Assembly (NCBI GenBank): GCA_026770585.1
Contig: MU646803.1
Span: 283,693 to 300,046, forward strand
Length of the DNA: 16,354 bases
Origin: Baffinella frigidus
Taxonomy: Eukaryota > Cryptophyceae > Cryptomonadales > Baffinellaceae
Direction: 5' to 3'
Positions within the stretch are counted from its first letter, which is position 1. Each line of letters opens with the position of its first letter. Shown here in pieces: positions 14,066 through 16,354 of this stretch. The position numbers were made by a program, and so were the translations under genes. The notes beneath the pieces were generated by a model. That model was given only the letters and a program-made list of their open reading frames with translations. It made no database searches and was not told the origin of the DNA.

Positions 14066-14163
14066 CTAGGGAGGTTCCTCTCTGCGGAGAAGACGCAAAC
14101 TCAACGGGTCAATTTAGGGTTTAGGGCGGAAGGTGCCCTGAACCCTGCACCCTGAACCCTAGG
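14066..14163 (+). repeat. 90-bp duplicated block with TTTAGGG, copy 1
   Basis: GGGAGGTTCCTCTCTGCGGA then GAAGACGCAAACTCAACGGG then CAATTTAGGGTTTAGGGCGG, ending in CCCTGAACCCTAGG. A second copy is at 14578-14675. Confidence 0.7.
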
Positions 14164-14222
14164 ATGGTAGATGGTATATACGTCGAAGGTTCGTGGGGGT
14201 ATATACGTTGAAGGTTTGGGGG

Positions 14223-14278
14223 GAAGACGCGCGTCAACGGGCGCCAACCCCTGTGGGAGACTCTGCTGCGACCCTCCA
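14223..14278 (+). repeat. CGTCAACGGGCGCCAACCCC block
   Basis: GAAGACGCGCGTCAACGGGC and GGGAGACTCTGCTGCGACCC; the same block as at 13104. It feeds directly into the 46-bp tandem array. Confidence 0.75.
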
Positions 14279-14435
14279 GCTGCGACCCTCCAATCCCTCT
14301 GGGAGACTCTGCTGCGACCCTCCAGCTACGACCCTCCAATCCCTCTGGGAGACTCTGCTGCGACCCTCCAGCTACGACCCTCCAATCCCTCTGGGAGACT
14401 CTGCTGCGACCCTCCAGACTCTGCTGCGACCCTCC
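14279..14435 (+). repeat. 46-bp tandem repeat, 3.4 copies
   Basis: Units at 14279, 14325 and 14371, each GCTRCGACCCTCCAATCCCT plus CTGGGAGACTCTGCTGCGAC plus CCTCCA, then a 19-bp partial. It derives from the right half of the CGTCAACGG block. The open frames across it on both strands follow the repeat. Confidence 0.9.
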
Positions 14436-14492
14436 TTGAAACGTTTCCTCAAAATGAAGAGACCAGAGACGGGAAGTTGATGCCCCCATTCG

Positions 14493-14580
14493 ACACAGCG
14501 GGCTACGAAGGGGTTTTGAATAACCCCTAAGCGATGAGCCCTAGGACCCTACGGTAGGCAACCTGTAGGGGCATAGGGGG
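14493..14580 (-). mobile_element. CACACAGC-family MITE, copy D, truncated
   Basis: Begins ACACAGCGGGCTACGAAGGG, has AATAACCCCTAAGCGATGAG and CCCTACGGTAGGCAACCTGT, then breaks at GGGCATAGGGGG, where the 90-bp GAGGTTCC block replaces the right half. No right terminal repeat. Confidence 0.75.
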
Positions 14581-14675
14581 GAGGTTCCTGTCTGCAGAGA
14601 AGACGCAACTCAACGGATCAATTTAGGGTTTAGGGCGGGTGCCCAAAACCCTGAACCCTAAACCCTAAACCCTAG
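14578..14675 (+). repeat. 90-bp duplicated block with TTTAGGG, copy 2
   Basis: GGGAGGTTCCTGTCTGCAGA then GAAGACGCAACTCAACGGAT then CAATTTAGGGTTTAGGGCGG. It continues into CCCTAAACCCTAAACCCTAG. It is fused to the broken MITE copy D. Confidence 0.7.
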
Positions 14676-14981
14676 GAGCCTGCACTTCGGTCTCGAGAGC
14701 TCCCGACGTATACCAGCCCCATATACCATACACCATATACCATATACCATACACCATATACCATACACCATACACCATACACCATATACCATACACCGCA
14801 TACCACATACCACATACCATACACCTAGCACCATACACCAACACCATATACCACACACCAAACATTTGGAGTTCTGAAAACAGGGGTCTTGTGGCAGGGC
14901 TCTATGAACTCATTCGAGACCCAAGGGAGGGAGGCATGCGACCCAAGGGAGGGAGGCATGCGACGAAGGAAGCCTCAACGT
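14656..14981 (+). repeat. Subtelomere-like tandem duplication, copy 1
   Basis: Order: CCCTAAACCCTAAACCCTAG, GAGCCTGCACTTCGGTCTCG, CGACGTATACC, a CCATATA/CCATACA heptamer array (14718-14825), then TTTGGAGTTCTGAAAACAGG, CAGGGCTCTATGAACTCATT and GAAGGAAGCCTCAACGT. A 22-bp block ending GAGGGAGGCATGCG is doubled at 14919 and 14941. Confidence 0.8.
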
Positions 14982-15000
14982 GCAAACACTAAACACTAAC

Positions 15001-15260
15001 CCCTAAACCCTAAACCCTAGGAGCATGCACGTCGGCCTCGACAACCCTGCGAACTTTCGACGTATACACCATCTACCATCTACCATCTACCATCTACCAT
15101 CTACCATCTACCATCTACCATATACTAGCACAATATACCAACACCATATACCACACACCAAATATTTGGAGTTCTGAAAACAGGGGTCGTGTGGCAGGGC
15201 TCTATGAACTCATTCGAGACCCAAGGGAGGGAGGCATGCGACGAAGGAAGCCTCAACGTT
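15001..15260 (+). repeat. Subtelomere-like tandem duplication, copy 2
   Basis: Same order as copy 1, but the heptamer array is CTACCAT (about 15068-15120) in place of CCATATA, and the 22-bp block is single. The 3' 120 bp are nearly identical to copy 1. A third fragment (GCCTGACCTTCGCCCTCGAG) follows at 15267-15296. Confidence 0.8.
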
Positions 15261-15337
15261 CGAAGCCTGACCTTCGCCCTCGAGAGCCCCGGCCTATGCG
15301 AGCGCCCGGTGCGGCAAACCCCACCCCCTACCCCCCC

Positions 15338-15496
15338 CCACAGCGGACTTCGAAGGGATTTTGAATAACCCCTAAGCGATAAGACATAGGACCCTACGGT
15401 AGGCAACCCGTAGGGGCATAGGGGGGTTTCTACGGATAAGGTAACGGAAACTCGGGCTCTCAGCGCCCGAAAATCCCTTCGTAGCCCGCTGTGTGG
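15338..15496 (-). mobile_element. CACACAGC-family MITE, copy E
   Basis: Left CCACAGCGGACTTCGAAGGG (the first CA of CACACAGC is missing), right CCCTTCGTAGCCCGCTGTGT plus GG. The interior has CCTAAGCGATAAGACATAGG, CCCTACGGTAGGCAACCCGT and GGATAAGGTAACGG. Same orientation as copy C. Confidence 0.8.
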
Positions 15497-15569
15497 CCCT
15501 ACCCCCTTGAGGTACCACTCACACTAGCGGAAACTGACTCGCACATTCGGTCTGCACCCTGTTCACTTC

Positions 15570-15709
15570 CCACCAACCCTCACGGAAAGACCAAATCGTC
15601 GATTGTCAGACCTCCAAATCACCTTGCAGCGGGATCGGATCCGATCCCGCTGCAAGGTGATTTTGAGGTCTGACAATCGACGATTTGGTCCGCCCGTGAG
15701 GGTTGGTGG
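15570..15709. mobile_element. 140-bp perfect-type hairpin of the CCACCAACC family (mirrored half-element)
   Basis: Both arms are the left half of the 9820 element: CCACCAACCCTCACGGAAAG, ACCAAATCGTCGATTGTCAG, ACCTC and CACCTTGCAG, mirrored around GGGATCGGATCCGATCCC. The right half of the full element is absent. Only a few mismatches separate the arms. Confidence 0.8.
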
Positions 15710-15726
15710 TCGCCCAGGAGAGCCCC

Positions 15727-15757
15727 GAGGTTCAAGGTTCAGGGTTCAGAGTTTAGA
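15727..15757 (-). repeat. Degenerate G-strand telomere-like heptamers
   Basis: GGTTCAAGGTTCAGGGTTCA then GAGTTTAGA, period seven, G-strand on plus. Followed by a G-rich stretch (GTTGGGGGTTGGGGTG) near 15810. Confidence 0.6.
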
Positions 15758-16075
15758 TATTGCTGGATTACACCGACGAGAAGGGGCTTGGGATAGCAAC
15801 CTCACACCCGTTGGGGGTTGGGGTGTACTGTCGAGGGTGTGCGGTGTAGCGTTTCGGAGTTCGGGCCACGCCAGGTCATAAGTCGCATTTTCATTTTACT
15901 ACACCATCTCAAGGGTAAAGTTGATTCTCACCAGGAAACACGCCAGAAGTGTTGGGAATTGGAGCTCTTTGCCGCCGCAATAACGTTTTGTTGTACCGCG
16001 AAACACTTTTAGCGCGAAACGTTGCGTGTGAAATCCCCACTTGTGACCTGGCGTGGTTCGCGCCGATGTGCGGAC
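15758..16075. other. Stretch without a supported gene
   Basis: Contains TTCATTTTACTACACC near 15893, a likely single copy of the GAAAWTTACTACA core word, and two CGCGAAAC words near 16000. CGCCCGGTGCGGCAAA at 16079-16094 repeats the same 16 bp at 15303-15318. No gene seen. Confidence 0.35.
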
Positions 16076-16090
16076 AACGCCCGGTGCGGC

Positions 16091-16231
16091 AAATCCTACC
16101 CCCTACCCCCTACCCAAATCCTACCCCCTACCCCCTACCTTTTCCCCAAATCCTACCCCCTACCCCCTACCTTTGTTTTTTTCCTACCCCCTACCCCCTA
16201 CCTTTGTTTTTTTCCTACCCCCTACCCCCTA
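16091..16231 (+). repeat. (CTACCCC)n heptamer array with T-rich spacers
   Basis: Blocks of CCTACCCCCTACCCCCTACC recur about five times, separated by AAAT, TTTTCCCCAAAT or TTTGTTTTTTT. Period seven within blocks and about 34-36 bp between later blocks. Confidence 0.9.
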
Positions 16232-16260
16232 CCCTCTGCCCCTTGAGGTTCCACCCTGAA

Positions 16261-16354
16261 CCCTACCCTCTACCCCTTGAGGCTAAACCCTAGACCCTAC
16301 CCTCTACCCCTTGAGGCTAAACCCTAGACCCTACCCTCTACCCCTTGAGGCTAA
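16261..16354 (+). repeat. 34-bp tandem repeat, at least 2.8 copies, continues past the edge
   Basis: Units at 16261, 16295 and 16329 (partial): CCCTACCCTCTACCCCTTGA then GGCTAAACCCTAGA. It combines telomere-like words with a CCCCTTGAGG word also seen near 15505 and 16239. Confidence 0.9.

Noticed and set aside
12926-14489. Open frames of 60-132 codons on both strands across the CGTCAACGG blocks and 46-bp array
   Set aside because: Explained by repeat periodicity (GA tracts give SLSLSL peptides, blocks give RVSPRDWRPLT); no independent coding sign.
13870-14861. YHIPYTI and VWYMVYGIW type repetitive peptides
   Set aside because: Direct translations of GGTATAT and CCATACA heptamer satellites.
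12049-16354. A CRISPR-like array
   Set aside because: Repeats are contiguous heptamers or 34-46-bp tandem units without unique spacers.
16091-16354. A true chromosome end
   Set aside because: Repeats are degenerate, the C-rich strand polarity would place the telomere to the left, not the right, and opposite polarities occur nearby.

Overview
The window looks like nuclear DNA from a eukaryote, most likely a unicellular alga or other protist. There are no compact bacterial-style operons, ribosome-binding sites, rRNAs or tRNAs that I can see. The coding-like patches are small, GC3-rich islands in repeat-rich, lower-GC DNA. One patch reads through only if an intron-like hairpin is removed. The right-hand part is full of degenerate CCCTAAA-type (Arabidopsis-type) telomere-like heptamers, a motif used by plants, many green algae, dinoflagellates, chromerids and several apicomplexans. 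I cannot name the species. No viral or toxin gene was recognised.

Layout. Positions 1-439 hold the start of a minus-strand gene for a predicted secreted or organelle-targeted protein; it runs off the left edge. Positions 440-7880 contain no convincing gene. They hold a dense set of small inverted-repeat elements: a 99-bp MITE, a 162-bp hairpin, a roughly 780-bp element with 80-90-bp terminal inverted repeats and a second MITE nested inside it, a 201-bp near-perfect palindrome, an inverted segmental duplication, and several dispersed families. Positions 7904-8522 hold a two-exon coding candidate whose exons are separated by a 130-bp introner-like hairpin; removing it keeps the frame. Positions 8523-10290 are again palindromic elements, including two head-to-head copies of a roughly 175-bp MITE. 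A small coding-like patch ends at 10448.

From about 10850 to the right end the DNA resembles subtelomeric sequence. It contains (AT)n, (GA)n and (TC)n tracts, heptamer satellites, a fragment repeated at least four times that encodes ADPGKxFSFEDAFEDDECP, a higher-order repeat of about 230 bp, a tandem duplication of about 300 bp, and a terminal 34-bp tandem repeat. Telomere-like motifs occur on both strands, so these arrays are interstitial and not a simple chromosome end.

Most of the window is therefore mobile or satellite DNA. The observations most worth checking are: the frame-preserving introner-like element at 8276-8405; a family of long hairpins that share an inner core (GAAAWTTACTACA) but have different outer stems; an element at 15570-15709 that appears to be a mirrored half of a longer MITE; and the multi-copy exon-like fragment scattered through heptamer arrays, with one copy carrying an exact in-frame 12-bp deletion. 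All functional statements are inferences from sequence reading; no database search was possible.
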